Position numbers and translations under genes: made by a program. Of a DNA stretch of 64,000 nt, positions 1 to 9,787 are shown piece by piece. The DNA is from Proteus vulgaris (GTDB taxonomy: Bacteria > Pseudomonadota > Gammaproteobacteria > Enterobacterales > Enterobacteriaceae): the NCBI RefSeq assembly GCF_033708015.1, contig NZ_CP137920.1, positions 2,852,001-2,916,000 of the forward strand. The letters are read 5' to 3'. Every line of letters begins with the position of its first letter. Positions within the stretch are counted from its first letter, which is position 1. The notes below the pieces were generated by a model that was not told the DNA's origin, ran no database searches, and was given only the letters and a program-made list of their open reading frames with translations.

Positions 1-597
1 TACATTCTGTAATAATAGCGTCCATTCACTTGGGTAAGCAGTACCATAAGTTACTGATATTTCTTCATTACAAATAGTTTTATCACAATTTGGATAGATA
101 TGAAGTTTTTTCGACATCATATCATAAACAATTTTATCGCCTGGTAATCCAATAACGCGTTTAATAAAGTCAGTAGAAGGATCACGAGGGTACTTAAATA
201 CGGCGATATCGCCTCGTTTGGGCTTCCCTGTATTAATTAACGTCGTTTGTGTAATTGGATCTTTTAATCCATAGGCAAACTTTTCAACCAAGATAAAATC
301 GCCAACCAACAAAGTTGGCATCATGGAGCGAGAAGGTATTTGAAACGGCTCATACACAAATGAACGCAAAATCAAAACAATAATCAAAACTGGGAATAAA
401 GAGCCTAATGTCTCTGCCCAGCTTGGTTTATTAATTGATTTTGCTAACTCCTGCTGATCCTCGGTTCCTTGCGTCATCTCTTGAAGACGCTTTAGTTTTG
501 CTTTTCGAGCGGGCTTAAGCTTAAAGTGCTCAAATCCCCAAAAAATTCCCGTTATTAGCGTTGCCAGCGTTAGGATCAAGGCAAACGTGGTAGCCAT
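1..597 (-). CDS. lepB: Signal peptidase I, N-terminal 199 codons (partial)
   Basis: Leader peptidase that cleaves signal peptides from exported proteins at the inner-membrane periplasmic face. Two N-terminal hydrophobic segments are visible (about residues 4-21 and 64-83). They are followed by the SRSMMPTL box with the catalytic Ser and, further on, FIKRVIGLPGD with the catalytic Lys. The gene runs off the left edge of the window; the family is about 320 residues, so roughly the last third is missing. The start ATG at 597 lies 14 bases after the lepA stop, as in the lepA-lepB operon of enterobacteria. Identification is firm. Confidence 0.96.
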   Translation of the reverse strand, partial: MATTFALILTLATLITGIFWGFEHFKLKPARKAKLKRLQEMTQGTEDQQELAKSINKPSWAETLGSLFPVLIIVLILRSFVYEPFQIPSRSMMPTLLVGDFILVEKFAYGLKDPITQTTLINTGKPKRGDIAVFKYPRDPSTDFIKRVIGLPGDKIVYDMMSKKLHIYPNCDKTICNEEISVTYGTAYPSEWTLLLQNV

Positions 598-611
598 GTT
601 CTCTCCTTAAA

Positions 612-2408
612 TTATTTATCTTTACCAACATGAAGAATGGCTAAAAACGCTTCTTGTGGTAGCTCTACGTTACCAATTTGCTTCATACGTTTTTTACCAT
701 CTTTCTGTTTCTGTAACAGTTTCTTCTTACGGCTAACGTCACCACCATAACATTTGGCTAATACGTTTTTACGTAACTGTTTGACAGTTGAACGAGCAAT
801 AATATGGTTACCAATTGCCGCTTGGATAGCGATATCAAACTGTTGTCGTGGAATAAATTCTTTCATTTTTTCCACCAGTTCACGACCACGATAAGGTGCA
901 TTATCGTTATGTGTAATCAATGCTAAAGCATCAACGCGATCACCATTAATCAAGACATCTACACGTACCATGTTAGAGCCTTGGAAACGAATAAAGTTAT
1001 AGTCTAAAGAAGCATAACCGCGTGATGTTGATTTTAAGCGGTCAAAGAAATCTAATACCACTTCAGCCATCGGGATTTCATAAGTTAATGAAACCTGATT
1101 ACCATGATAGACCATATTGGTTTGAACCCCGCGTTTTTCGATACATAAAGTAATGACATTACCTAAGTATTCTTGCGGTAATAACATATGACATTCAGCA
1201 ATAGGTTCTCTGATTTCTTCAATATTATTCAATGGTGGTAATTTAGACGGGCTATCCACTAATATAATATCACCATTCGTCATTTCAACTTCATAAACGA
1301 CGGTTGGCGCCGTTGTAATCAGGTCGAGGTCATATTCACGTTCTAAACGCTCTTGAATAATCTCCATATGAAGAAGACCCAAGAAACCACAACGGAAACC
1401 GAAACCTAATGCAGATGAGCTTTCTGGTTCATAGAATAATGAAGCATCGTTTAAGCTCAATTTACCTAATGCATCGCGGAATGATTCATAGTCGTCAGAA
1501 CTTATTGGGAATAAACCTGCATAAACCTGTGGTTTAACTTTTTTAAAGCCTGGTAATGGCTTATCAGCTGGTTTTTGTGCTGCTGTTAAGGTATCCCCTA
1601 CCGGCGCACCTAAAATATCTTTAATACCACAAACAACCCAACCCACTTCACCACAATTTAATGATGCTGTGTCAATTTGTTTTGGTGTAAAAATACCAAT
1701 ACGGTCAATGTTATAAATCTGCCCCGTACTCATTACCTTGATTTTATCGCCTTTACTGACTTTACCGTTTTTAACACGGATCAGAGAAACTACACCAAGG
1801 TAGTTATCAAACCAAGAGTCAATAATCAGTGCTTGTAATGGTGCGTCTGCATCACCTTCAGGTGCTGGAATTTCTTTAACAAGACGTTCGATAACTTCTT
1901 TAACACCAATACCTGTTTTTGCAGAGCAACGTACTGCATCTGTGGCATCGATCCCCACAATATCTTCAATCTCTTCTGCAACACGCTCAGGCTCTGCTGC
2001 GGGTAAATCTATTTTATTTAAAACGGGAACGACGGTGAGATCCATATCCATCGCGGTATAGCAATTTGCTAATGTTTGCGCTTCAACCCCTTGCCCTGCA
2101 TCTACGACCAATAAGGCGCCTTCACACGCAGCAAGTGAACGAGATACTTCATAAGAGAAGTCAACGTGTCCTGGGGTATCGATAAAGTTAAGCTGATAAA
2201 CTTCACCGTCATCAGCGGTGTAATTCAAGGTTACGCTTTGCGCTTTGATTGTAATACCACGTTCACGCTCAAGATCCATAGAATCAAGAACCTGCGCAGC
2301 CATTTCACGATCTGATAAGCCACCACAAATTTGAATAATTCGATCTGATAACGTCGATTTACCGTGGTCAATATGTGCGATAATGGAAAAGTTACGTATG
2401 TTTTTCAT
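612..2408 (-). CDS. lepA: Elongation factor 4 (LepA), ribosome back-translocase GTPase
   Basis: Translational GTPase of 598 residues, almost the same length as E. coli LepA (599). The GTP-binding motifs are present: AHIDHGKST at 11-19 (G1), DTPGH at 77-81 (G3) and NKID near 131 (G4). The EF-G-like domains and the LepA-specific C-terminal domain ([13 protein letters not shown], then the basic [15 protein letters not shown] tail) follow. It binds ribosomes and affects translocation and initiation under stress. It is first in an operon with lepB, whose start is 14 bases downstream. Confidence 0.98.
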   Translation of the reverse strand: MKNIRNFSIIAHIDHGKSTLSDRIIQICGGLSDREMAAQVLDSMDLERERGITIKAQSVTLNYTADDGEVYQLNFIDTPGHVDFSYEVSRSLAACEGALLVVDAGQGVEAQTLANCYTAMDMDLTVVPVLNKIDLPAAEPERVAEEIEDIVGIDATDAVRCSAKTGIGVKEVIERLVKEIPAPEGDADAPLQALIIDSWFDNYLGVVSLIRVKNGKVSKGDKIKVMSTGQIYNIDRIGIFTPKQIDTASLNCGEVGWVVCGIKDILGAPVGDTLTAAQKPADKPLPGFKKVKPQVYAGLFPISSDDYESFRDALGKLSLNDASLFYEPESSSALGFGFRCGFLGLLHMEIIQERLEREYDLDLITTAPTVVYEVEMTNGDIILVDSPSKLPPLNNIEEIREPIAECHMLLPQEYLGNVITLCIEKRGVQTNMVYHGNQVSLTYEIPMAEVVLDFFDRLKSTSRGYASLDYNFIRFQGSNMVRVDVLINGDRVDALALITHNDNAPYRGRELVEKMKEFIPRQQFDIAIQAAIGNHIIARSTVKQLRKNVLAKCYGGDVSRKKKLLQKQKDGKKRMKQIGNVELPQEAFLAILHVGKDK

Positions 2409-2709
2409 TCTGAAATTATTTTTCTCTATTGCTTTGCTCTATAAATCTGGCTTTGGAGTCATTCATGGACACAAAGCGAAAACTCTATATTGCAGGAGTT
2501 ATTATTGATGACGCATTCTACACACTAGAGACATTATACTCAAAGAAACGTTCATCAAACACAAACATTTATGCTAAGACTTGCATATATTTGTAATTTT
2601 TTGCGGGTAATTTCCAGATATAGAAATGAGTTAATTTAAGATAGTGATTATGACAAAAACAAACATGACAAAAATAATGGAGCAGATGCCCCACTATTTA
2701 ATCAATGCA
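2409..2709. other. Intergenic region upstream of lepA
   Basis: About 300 AT-rich bases lie between the rseC stop and the lepA start, with both genes on the minus strand. The lepA promoter should lie here. I see no ORF with a convincing ribosome-binding site and no clear intrinsic terminator. Confidence 0.5.
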
Positions 2710-3174
2710 TTATTCTTGAAATTGAACTTTAAGCTCATGGGGTGGAAGCCCTATTTGCAATACAATAGGTTCAAAACCTTCATCTTTACTCCACCAAGTC
2801 GCCACTTTTTTAGCAAATAAAAAACCAAGGGCACCGCCCACAAGTCCACTGAAAAAAATAGCCAGTTCACTTGAAAACCAAAAGCTCGAAATGCCGGCGA
2901 TAATAAATAAGCCAATTAGTGGTGTTAAATACACTAGCATTGCGGAAAGAAGCAGATTATTTTCAGGAATACCCACTTCCACTTTTTGCCCTTCGACTAA
3001 TGGTTGTGCAATGGGAAGTTCGAGTTGATGAACGGTTTCAGGCCCTATTTTATTTAATAAATAAGAGCCACACGCAGCGCGAGCTTGGCAACTACCACAG
3101 CCAGAAGAAGATCCATAGCGTAATAACGCACGTCCTTCATGCCAATGTATAACGGTTGCCCACTCTTTAACCAT
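2710..3174 (-). CDS. rseC: SoxR-reducing / sigma-E regulatory protein RseC
   Basis: Small inner-membrane protein of 154 residues, matching the family length. The N-terminus carries the cysteine cluster typical of RseC (C26, C29, C35 in GCGSCQARAACGSY), and two hydrophobic helices follow (about 76-96 and 103-121). In E. coli RseC modestly affects sigma-E activity and contributes to reduction of SoxR. It is the last gene of rpoE-rseA-rseB-rseC here; its start follows the rseB stop by 13 bases. Confidence 0.95.
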   Translation of the reverse strand: MVKEWATVIHWHEGRALLRYGSSSGCGSCQARAACGSYLLNKIGPETVHQLELPIAQPLVEGQKVEVGIPENNLLLSAMLVYLTPLIGLFIIAGISSFWFSSELAIFFSGLVGGALGFLFAKKVATWWSKDEGFEPIVLQIGLPPHELKVQFQE

Positions 3175-3187
3175 AACTTATACCCTT

Positions 3188-4156
3188 TTACTTTTTCGTA
3201 AATACAACACTATTCACTATTGCTTGTGCCGTAGGAAATGGTAATTGACCAATAAAGGTAATTTCATTACCTTCTTTGTCATAGGTATAAATTGTATTAC
3301 GACCATACCTCAACATTTTATCGCGTTCGGGCGAATTAACCTGTTGACTACTTTTATTAACATAAATAGAGAAGTCAAATAAACCATCGCTAAATAAAAT
3401 AGACTGACTGAACTCAGTTTCAGAAATTTGATGGTTACTACGTTTTACCTCTTTAAATCCCTCAGGTAATTGACTAACCGACCAGTTATAAACTAATGGC
3501 TTAGTTTTTGGTACAAGTAATAAAGGTGGCATATTGACGGTACGTAACGCATTAAGTTCTGTTTTGACGTTACTCCCTTCATTAACGGTGATCACTCGAA
3601 ATTGTTCAATGATGTCATTATTCTTATCTAAAAGATCGACTCTTAAAGGCAAATATCTTTCTTCATCAATAAACAAGACATAATCATAACGGTCATTGTT
3701 TTTTGAGAGCACTCGGACAACTCGGCTTGGAATATCACCAATATGCGTTCTACCTGCATCAATAAAATTATAATAATCTGATAATTCTTTGAAATCTTGG
3801 TAAATGATCGAAGGGATATAATCAACAATATGATCATTTCTTAAGCTAAAAGCATCTAAGCCTGGCTCAAAATAGCTGATTTCATCACCACGTTGAACTA
3901 TTTCACGGCGAGTACTATCCATTTGCATTAATTGTGCAAGTGGTTTGCCATCAATAAGAGTGTGACGATAGCGAATAGGAACAATACCTTGAGAATTGAT
4001 ATTGATAAAAGATAATTCATAGGTAGAGCTTTGACTTGTCTGACCCATCTTTTGCAACAAAGCCTCGACACTACCCGTTTGAGGTTGTGCCAAGGCTTGT
4101 ATCGGCATTGATAGGCTGCCCACCAGCAATAAGGTGGATAACCATGATTTTTTCAT
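3188..4156 (-). CDS. rseB: Periplasmic sigma-E regulator RseB
   Basis: Periplasmic protein that binds the RseA periplasmic domain, protects it from DegS cleavage and senses displaced LPS. It is 322 residues long with a clear signal peptide (MKKSW, hydrophobic core, cleavage after about ALA at residue 23). The MucB/RseB lipoprotein-carrier-like N-terminal domain and smaller C-terminal domain are both covered. It sits between rseA and rseC in the conserved order, 47 bases after rseA. Confidence 0.96.
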   Translation of the reverse strand: MKKSWLSTLLLVGSLSMPIQALAQPQTGSVEALLQKMGQTSQSSTYELSFININSQGIVPIRYRHTLIDGKPLAQLMQMDSTRREIVQRGDEISYFEPGLDAFSLRNDHIVDYIPSIIYQDFKELSDYYNFIDAGRTHIGDIPSRVVRVLSKNNDRYDYVLFIDEERYLPLRVDLLDKNNDIIEQFRVITVNEGSNVKTELNALRTVNMPPLLLVPKTKPLVYNWSVSQLPEGFKEVKRSNHQISETEFSQSILFSDGLFDFSIYVNKSSQQVNSPERDKMLRYGRNTIYTYDKEGNEITFIGQLPFPTAQAIVNSVVFTKK

Positions 4157-4203
4157 TACGACTGTTTTATTCCCACACGTTATTTATACATTCACATCTA
4201 TTA

Positions 4204-4830
4204 TTACTGTGCTACTACGGGTTGAGTTTCACCTTGAGCACTCACTGGTGCTTCATTTTGTGGTGCATTATAGATACGACGATCTAACTCATACTGTTGC
4301 AACATTAATCCAAGACGCTGATTACGCTCTTGTAAACGTGTTTGCTGGTCTTTACCTAAAGTATCACTTTGAAGATTTAAGCTTACCGGTGAACCTGAAC
4401 CCATAATAGGTTGAGTATTAAATACAGGCGTGTCTACTTGGAAATCTTCAGAACCGCTTTGTCCATTATATTGTTGAACCCCCACAATAACAGCTAATGA
4501 AACACAAGCTGCGACACCGATTTGAGTTAACTGACTTGCCCAAGGGCGTAACTTTTGTAAGAAAGCGTGCTGACGCCATTGTGATGGCGCAGGTTGCTGC
4601 TCTCGTTGTTGTTCAGGACTTATGCGAACAGGTTCATTCTCTAAAGCGAGCGCAACGCGACTTGCGATATCAAAGTGGACTACTTCACCTACATCACCAC
4701 GCATTGTGTCACGAATCAAATGGTAGCGTTGCCATGTCTCTTTCATTGAGTCATCACGTGCAATTGTACCCATTAATTCTTTATCAAGAACTTCGCCATC
4801 CATAAATGCAGAAAGTTTTTCTTTTTGCAT
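4204..4830 (-). CDS. rseA: Anti-sigma-E factor RseA
   Basis: Inner-membrane anti-sigma factor: the cytoplasmic N-terminal domain sequesters RpoE, and regulated proteolysis releases it. The start is placed at the ATG beginning MQKEKLSAFMDGE because GAAGGG lies 9 bases upstream and the N-terminus then matches the family; a longer reading from 4866 adds 12 unlikely residues. The protein is 208 residues, with an anti-sigma domain at 1-90, one membrane helix at about 101-119, and a Gln-rich periplasmic tail that binds RseB. It follows rpoE by 38 bases. Confidence 0.95.
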   Translation of the reverse strand: MQKEKLSAFMDGEVLDKELMGTIARDDSMKETWQRYHLIRDTMRGDVGEVVHFDIASRVALALENEPVRISPEQQREQQPAPSQWRQHAFLQKLRPWASQLTQIGVAACVSLAVIVGVQQYNGQSGSEDFQVDTPVFNTQPIMGSGSPVSLNLQSDTLGKDQQTRLQERNQRLGLMLQQYELDRRIYNAPQNEAPVSAQGETQPVVAQ

Positions 4831-4868
4831 GTAAAAGTACCCTTCAGTTAATGATGGTTCACCCACAA

Positions 4869-5447
4869 TTAAAACTCTTGTATTAATGGTTGAACCTTAT
4901 TATCAATAGCTTCTCGTGCCCTAAAAATACGTGAACGTACTGTTCCGACAGGGCAATCCATAATGACCGCTATCTCTTCATAGCTTAGCCCGTCAAGTTC
5001 CCGAAGTGTAATAGCAACCCTTAAATCTTCAGGTAATGACTCTATGGTGTGAAAAACCACTCTCCGTAACTCTTCAGACAACATTAAATTCTCAGGGTTC
5101 GAAATTTCTTTTAGCGCATTTGGTGATTCGAAATTTTCAACATCACTCGCATCCAAATCATTCGAAGGCGGACGTCGCCCCTGTGCGACTAGATAATTCT
5201 TTGCTGTATTCACTGCAATGCGATAAAGCCATGTATAAAAAGCACTATCTCCACGGAAAGAACCAATGGCGCGATAAGCTTTAATAAAGGCCTCTTGCGA
5301 AACATCTGGCACATCGCCCTGTGGTACGTAACGGGAAATCAGGCTTGCTACCTTGTGTTGATAGCGGATAACCAGCAAATTAAAGGCTTTCTGGTCACCA
5401 TTTTGTACCTTTTCAACCAACATTTGGTCCGTTAACTGCTCGCTCAT
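4869..5447 (-). CDS. rpoE: RNA polymerase sigma-E (extracytoplasmic stress sigma factor)
   Basis: ECF sigma factor of 192 residues (E. coli 191). Region 2 (DVSQEAFIKAYRAI, FYTWLYRIAVNTAKNYL) and region 4 (LPEDLRVAITLRELDGLSYEEIA, then CPVGTVRSRIFRARE) are intact. It directs transcription of outer-membrane folding and LPS genes when envelope proteins misfold. It heads the rseABC operon and has a sigma-E-type promoter 100 bases upstream, which implies autoregulation. Confidence 0.98.
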   Translation of the reverse strand: MSEQLTDQMLVEKVQNGDQKAFNLLVIRYQHKVASLISRYVPQGDVPDVSQEAFIKAYRAIGSFRGDSAFYTWLYRIAVNTAKNYLVAQGRRPPSNDLDASDVENFESPNALKEISNPENLMLSEELRRVVFHTIESLPEDLRVAITLRELDGLSYEEIAVIMDCPVGTVRSRIFRAREAIDNKVQPLIQEF

Positions 5448-5546
5448 TAGAGATGGACTCTCCCGAAGTCAAGCTTCGCACTATTTTTAAATGACTCCGT
5501 CATATTTACTCTCGTTATTCCTTCTCGTTTTTATGAGCTACAAGAC

Positions 5547-5573
5547 TTAGAGCATAAAAATAGTATGAAGTTC
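5547..5573 (-). promoter_or_regulatory. Sigma-E promoter of rpoE
   Basis: On the minus strand the sequence reads GAACTT, 16 bases, TCTAA, which agrees with the sigma-E consensus (GAACTT-N16-TCnnA). It lies 100 bases upstream of the rpoE start, as expected for the autoregulated promoter known in E. coli. The match is seen in the sequence; activity is inferred. Confidence 0.75.
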
Positions 5574-5743
5574 AATTCAATCATTATTTTAAGAGATGAA
5601 TCACAAAAAAAATATCATGGTGATCACCTAACCAAAATGCAATTTGCCAATAAAAAAAACATAACACAATGATATTATTTAAATATATACGATTACTTAC
5701 AACAATATATACTATCTTAAACAATGTATTATTAAATATAGAT

Positions 5744-6499
5744 TTAATAATATAAATAAAAGTCAGTTACCCATGATTGGAACTTATCGGTATAGTGCCC
5801 TTCATGATCACGAATAATAAGTTCATCTATACTACATTTAACACCGCTTTGATTTTGTCTTTGAAATGCTAACAAAACTCGATGATAAGGTTTATCTGCG
5901 CTGTCTTTAATATTAACGCGCTTTGCAATATTCCACTCTTTTTTTTCTGCAATTTCAATAAATTGCTCACCAATAGAATAAGGTAATACGACACAGAGCA
6001 AACCATCTTCAGTGATAAGTGATTGCGCACTATCCAGCAATCCCTCATGCGTTAAGGTTTTGGTATAACGTGCTTGCTCACGAACATCATTACGACACGC
6101 AATTGCTGGCTCAAAATAAGGCGGATTACTCACAATCAAATCATATTTATTTTGCACTTGCTCTGCATAATGATGAATATCACTATGATGGATATGAATA
6201 AATGAATGCCATTGTGACCCTTGAGCATTTTCTGTCGCTTGTAATGCGGCTTTCTCATCCAGTTCAATGCCATCAATACACTCAATTTTATTCGCTCTTT
6301 GAGCGAGCATTAATGCAATTAAGCCACTCCCCGTACCAATATCAAGTGCTCTTTTTACATTATCGATAGGTGCCCAAGCCCCTAATAAAACACCATCTGT
6401 ACCCACTTTCATTTCACACTTATCATGAGCAACAAAAAATTGTTTAAAGGTAAAACCACCTTTGCGTAATCCTGCTTTTTTCACTTTCTTTTGATTCAT
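5744..6499 (-). CDS. trmN6: tRNA1(Val) adenine-37 N6-methyltransferase
   Basis: SAM-dependent methyltransferase (YfiC family) that makes m6A37 in tRNA-Val1. It has 251 residues. Motif I is RALDIGTGSGLIALMLAQ, followed by the acidic ELDE that ends strand 2, and the N6-amine catalytic motif is NPPYF (about 134-138). In E. coli nadB lies between rpoE and this gene; here only about 300 bases separate trmN6 from rpoE. Divergent from srmB, as in enterobacteria. Confidence 0.94.
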   Translation of the reverse strand: MNQKKVKKAGLRKGGFTFKQFFVAHDKCEMKVGTDGVLLGAWAPIDNVKRALDIGTGSGLIALMLAQRANKIECIDGIELDEKAALQATENAQGSQWHSFIHIHHSDIHHYAEQVQNKYDLIVSNPPYFEPAIACRNDVREQARYTKTLTHEGLLDSAQSLITEDGLLCVVLPYSIGEQFIEIAEKKEWNIAKRVNIKDSADKPYHRVLLAFQRQNQSGVKCSIDELIIRDHEGHYTDKFQSWVTDFYLYY

Positions 6500-6763
6500 C
6501 TATTGGCTCTATTGATTTGTACAGCAATCTCTTTTTTATTGCTTATCAATCATGTCACGTAAAAAGAGATATATGGTAAGATAACGTTTCTACAACCCCT
6601 ATCTTAACATTAAACTATTTGTATACGATGCACGCTTATTTAGATTAAGCCTAAAAACAACGAATACCTTCGTCTATCGGTAATATATAATGTGATAGCG
6701 GTAAATCCTCTGGCTTTTAGCGGGGGATAATGTCAAAATCCGCGCCCTAAACAGAGGTATACA

Positions 6764-8128
6764 ATGACAGCCACGACATTTTCCAGTCTTGAACTTGATG
6801 AAAGTTTATTGACCGCATTAGAAGAAAAAGGATATCAACGTCCTACTGCTATTCAAGCAGATGCAATTCCTGCTGCCATGGATGGACGCGATATTTTAGG
6901 CTCTGCGCCAACAGGCACAGGCAAAACGGCGGCCTTTTTGCTTCCAGCAATTCAACACTTGCTTGATTATCCACGTAAAAAATCAGGCCCGCCGCGTATT
7001 CTTATCCTGACACCAACACGCGAACTTGCCATGCAAGTTGCCGATCAGGCAAAAGAATTATGTGCGCACACACATTTAGATATCGCCACGATCACGGGCG
7101 GTGTTGCTTATATGAATCACGCTGAAGTCTTCAGTGAGAATCAAGATATCGTTGTTGCAACAACAGGTCGTTTATTGCAGTACATCAAAGAAGAAAACTT
7201 TGACTGCCGTGCGGTGGAAATGCTGATTTTAGATGAAGCAGACCGTATGTTAGATATGGGTTTTGCTAACGATATTGAAACGATTGCAGGCGAAACTCGC
7301 TGGCGTAAACAAACATTACTGTTCTCTGCAACACTAGAAGGTAATGCAGTTATTGATTTTGCACAGCGCATTCTCAACGAACCAGTTGAGCTGAATGCCG
7401 ATCCATCTCGCCGTGAACGTAAAAAAATTCAGCAATTCTATTATCATGCTGATAATCTCGAACATAAAACAGCGTTACTTGCTGCATTACTGAAGCAAGA
7501 TGATGTTAAAAAATCGATTGTCTTTGTTCGTAAAAGAGAGCGTGTAAGAGAGCTTGTCACTGCGTTAGAAAAGCAAGGTATTAAATGTAGCTACCTTGAA
7601 GGTGAAATGGCACAAACACAGCGTAACGATGCGATCAAACGTTTAGAATCAGGCAAAATGAATGTGCTTGTTGCCACTGACGTTGCTTCTCGTGGTCTTG
7701 ATCTTGACGACATTACACACGTTTTCAACTTTGACTTACCTCATACTGCGGATGTTTACTTGCATCGTATTGGTCGTACAGGACGCGCGGGTCGTAAAGG
7801 TATCGCAATTTCATTAGTTGAAGCTCACGATCACCCATTATTAGGGAAGATTGGCCGTTATATCCAAGAGCCAATTAAATATCGAGTTGTTGCTGAACTA
7901 CGCCCAGAAACCAAAGCACCAAGCCTAAAAGCAACTTTCAAACCTTCTAAAAAAGTGCTTGCAAAACGTAAAGCAAAAAAAGAAGAAGAGAAAAAAGCGG
8001 TTAAAGAAAAAGTGCGGGCTCGCGATCGTAAAAATATAGGTAAACGCCGCAAAGCCGTTGCTGAGCATACAGAAAAAAAAGTTGCGCCTACTGCACCAAC
8101 AAAAAAAACGAATACTGATAACGAATAA
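6764..8128 (+). CDS. srmB: ATP-dependent RNA helicase SrmB
   Basis: DEAD-box helicase used in early 50S subunit assembly. It has 454 residues. The Q motif and motif I (APTGTGKT, about 49-56), DEAD box (LDEADRMLDMG), SAT motif (FSATLEG) and motif VI (HRIGRTGRAGR) are all present. The C-terminal tail from about 395 is very basic (KKVLAKRKAKKEEEKK), as expected for the RNA-binding extension. AGAGG precedes the ATG. An intrinsic terminator follows 20 bases after the stop. Confidence 0.97.
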   Translation: MTATTFSSLELDESLLTALEEKGYQRPTAIQADAIPAAMDGRDILGSAPTGTGKTAAFLLPAIQHLLDYPRKKSGPPRILILTPTRELAMQVADQAKELCAHTHLDIATITGGVAYMNHAEVFSENQDIVVATTGRLLQYIKEENFDCRAVEMLILDEADRMLDMGFANDIETIAGETRWRKQTLLFSATLEGNAVIDFAQRILNEPVELNADPSRRERKKIQQFYYHADNLEHKTALLAALLKQDDVKKSIVFVRKRERVRELVTALEKQGIKCSYLEGEMAQTQRNDAIKRLESGKMNVLVATDVASRGLDLDDITHVFNFDLPHTADVYLHRIGRTGRAGRKGIAISLVEAHDHPLLGKIGRYIQEPIKYRVVAELRPETKAPSLKATFKPSKKVLAKRKAKKEEEKKAVKEKVRARDRKNIGKRRKAVAEHTEKKVAPTAPTKKTNTDNE

Positions 8129-8148
8129 CTGTATTTTTTTACTCTTAT

Positions 8149-8187
8149 AAAAAACCGTAGCTATACAATATAGTTACGGTTTTTTGT
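8149..8187 (+). terminator. Intrinsic terminator of srmB
   Basis: An inverted repeat, AAACCGTA-GCTATA over TATAG-TTACGGTTT, is followed by a run of T. It lies 20 bases after the srmB stop. Confidence 0.8.
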
Positions 8188-8221
8188 TATTTTATCTTTT
8201 TTCTTATTCTATATAGAAAAA

Positions 8222-8250
8222 AAGCCCGATATTTTTATATCGAGCTTATT
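8222..8250 (-). terminator. Intrinsic terminator of grcA
   Basis: On the minus strand AAGCTCGATAT pairs with ATATCGGGCTT and is followed by a T-run. It lies about 25 bases after the grcA stop and ends that transcript. Confidence 0.8.
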
Positions 8251-8274
8251 ATTAACTTATTACTTTAGTAAAAA

Positions 8275-8658
8275 TTACAGACTTTCTGTAAAAGTACGAG
8301 TAATAACATCACGTTGTTGTTCTAGAGTCAGTGAGTTAAAACGCACAGCATAACCAGAAACACGAATAGTTAATTGAGGATATTTCTCAGGATTATTAAC
8401 CGCATCTTCCAGTGTTTCACGACTCAATACGTTAACGTTAAGGTGTTGACCGCCTTCTACACGAACAACAGGTTTAGATTCTACAGGCACTTCACGGTAT
8501 TCGATATTGCCTAGCTCTTTGCGGTTAATCACTTGACCTTCTTCAAAGCCTTTTTTAGCACAGATGCAACGAGCTTCGCCATTTTCATCATCTAATAACC
8601 AAAAAGAGTGTAATAAATCGTCATTATCAGCTTTAGTAATTTGGATACCAGTAATCAT
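8275..8658 (-). CDS. grcA: Autonomous glycyl radical cofactor GrcA (YfiD)
   Basis: Spare glycyl-radical domain that can replace the damaged C-terminus of pyruvate formate-lyase. The start is taken at [11 protein letters not shown] because GGAGG lies 5 bases upstream and the length (127) then equals the E. coli protein; an in-frame ATG at 8700 is less likely. The C-terminal radical loop RVSGYAVRF, with the radical Gly, is intact. Two FNR-type sites lie upstream, as in E. coli yfiD, implying strong anaerobic induction. Confidence 0.96.
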   Translation of the reverse strand: MITGIQITKADNDDLLHSFWLLDDENGEARCICAKKGFEEGQVINRKELGNIEYREVPVESKPVVRVEGGQHLNVNVLSRETLEDAVNNPEKYPQLTIRVSGYAVRFNSLTLEQQRDVITRTFTESL

Positions 8659-8771
8659 TTCGACCTCCAATTTGGGCGCAAAATCAAATTCCAATCTCAT
8701 ATCAGAACTTGGGTATTTGGTCTAACCAATGTTTCTATCTACTTATATACCAGTATAAATGGTGTCATTCT

Positions 8772-8785
8772 TTGATAAATATCAA
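8772..8785 (-). promoter_or_regulatory. FNR box I upstream of grcA
   Basis: TTGAT-AAAT-ATCAA is a perfect match to the FNR consensus TTGAT-N4-ATCAA. It is centred about 120 bases upstream of the grcA start codon. With the usual -41.5 placement, transcription would start near 8738, just downstream of a TATA-like -10. Confidence 0.85.
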
Positions 8786-8824
8786 CAAAATTTCTAAGCC
8801 TCTCACCCATCAGGGTGCAAAGTC

Positions 8825-8838
8825 TTGTTTTAAATCAA
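8825..8838 (-). promoter_or_regulatory. FNR box II upstream of grcA
   Basis: TTGTT-TTAA-ATCAA differs from the FNR consensus at one position. Its centre is 53 bases from box I. E. coli yfiD has FNR sites at -40.5 and -93.5, also 53 bases apart, so the tandem arrangement appears conserved. Confidence 0.65.
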
Positions 8839-8992
8839 AAATCACTTATCACTGATTTGCAATTTTTTTTGTAAATTTTCAAATAAAAGTTGAGGGTACA
8901 ATTAATTTTTATTTTTAGTCCGTAATATTTTCATTACTCTGATGAAATCGGTAAGCTTAGGCACTATAAGATATCAACAAGGATTTTAGGTT

Positions 8993-9673
8993 ATGACTAC
9001 CCCATTAACTTGGCATGATGTGATAGGCGCAGAAAAAGAAAAGCCTTACTTTCATCAAATTATGTCTCAAGTCGCACAACAAAGAGCTGCAGGTAAAATT
9101 GTTTATCCTCCTCAAGAAGATATTTTTAATGCTTTTCGTTTTACGCCTTTTGATAATGTGAATGTCGTTATTTTAGGGCAAGATCCTTATCACGGGCCTA
9201 ATCAAGCACATGGACTCTCTTTTTCAGTGCGACCAGGTGTGCCAGCCCCCCCTTCATTAGTCAATATGTATAAAGAGCTTGAGAAAGAATATCCCGATTT
9301 TAAACGTCCTAACCACGGCTATTTAGAAAGTTGGGCAAAACAAGGGGTATTATTACTTAATACTGTATTAACGGTAGAGAAAGGTCAGGCTCATTCCCAC
9401 GCTAACTATGGTTGGGAAACCTTTACTGATGCAGTCATCGAACAGATCAATCAGCGAAGAAATGGGGTTATTTTCTTACTTTGGGGTGCCCATGCTCAGA
9501 AAAAAGGGCGTTTTATAGATACCAATAAACACGTTATTTTAAAAGCACCTCATCCATCTCCGCTTTCTGCTCACAGAGGCTTTTTAGGTTGTGGTCATTT
9601 CAAACAAGCCAATGATATTTTACAGCAACAAGGTCGCTCACCAATCAATTGGCATCTTGATCCCATTGAATAA
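8993..9673 (+). CDS. ung: Uracil-DNA glycosylase
   Basis: Base-excision repair enzyme that removes uracil from DNA. It has 226 residues, the usual length. The catalytic water-activating loop [18 protein letters not shown] (Asp in QDPYH) and the minor-groove loop [11 protein letters not shown] with the catalytic His are present. It is a single gene, and a strong bidirectional hairpin separates it from convergent grpE. Confidence 0.98.
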   Translation: MTTPLTWHDVIGAEKEKPYFHQIMSQVAQQRAAGKIVYPPQEDIFNAFRFTPFDNVNVVILGQDPYHGPNQAHGLSFSVRPGVPAPPSLVNMYKELEKEYPDFKRPNHGYLESWAKQGVLLLNTVLTVEKGQAHSHANYGWETFTDAVIEQINQRRNGVIFLLWGAHAQKKGRFIDTNKHVILKAPHPSPLSAHRGFLGCGHFKQANDILQQQGRSPINWHLDPIE

Positions 9674-9700
9674 AATCACCTGATAAAATTTATAAAATAC

Positions 9701-9754
9701 AAAACCGCACAATAACAAGAATATTAAATAATCTTCGTATTGTGCGGTTTATTT
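9701..9754. terminator. Bidirectional terminator between ung and grpE
   Basis: AAACCGCACAATA pairs perfectly with TATTGTGCGGTTT across a 25-base loop, with A-rich and T-rich flanks. It lies between convergent ung and grpE and can serve both. Confidence 0.75.
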
Positions 9755-9787
9755 TATCTATATGTGATAACGAATGTTTTATCTATC

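Larger units (their letters stand above)
8659..8992. other. Divergent grcA/ung intergenic region
   Basis: About 330 bases hold the grcA promoter region with two FNR-type sites. A TATA-like -10 (read on the minus strand at about 8745-8754) lies where the FNR I position predicts. No additional ORF is supported. Confidence 0.6.
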
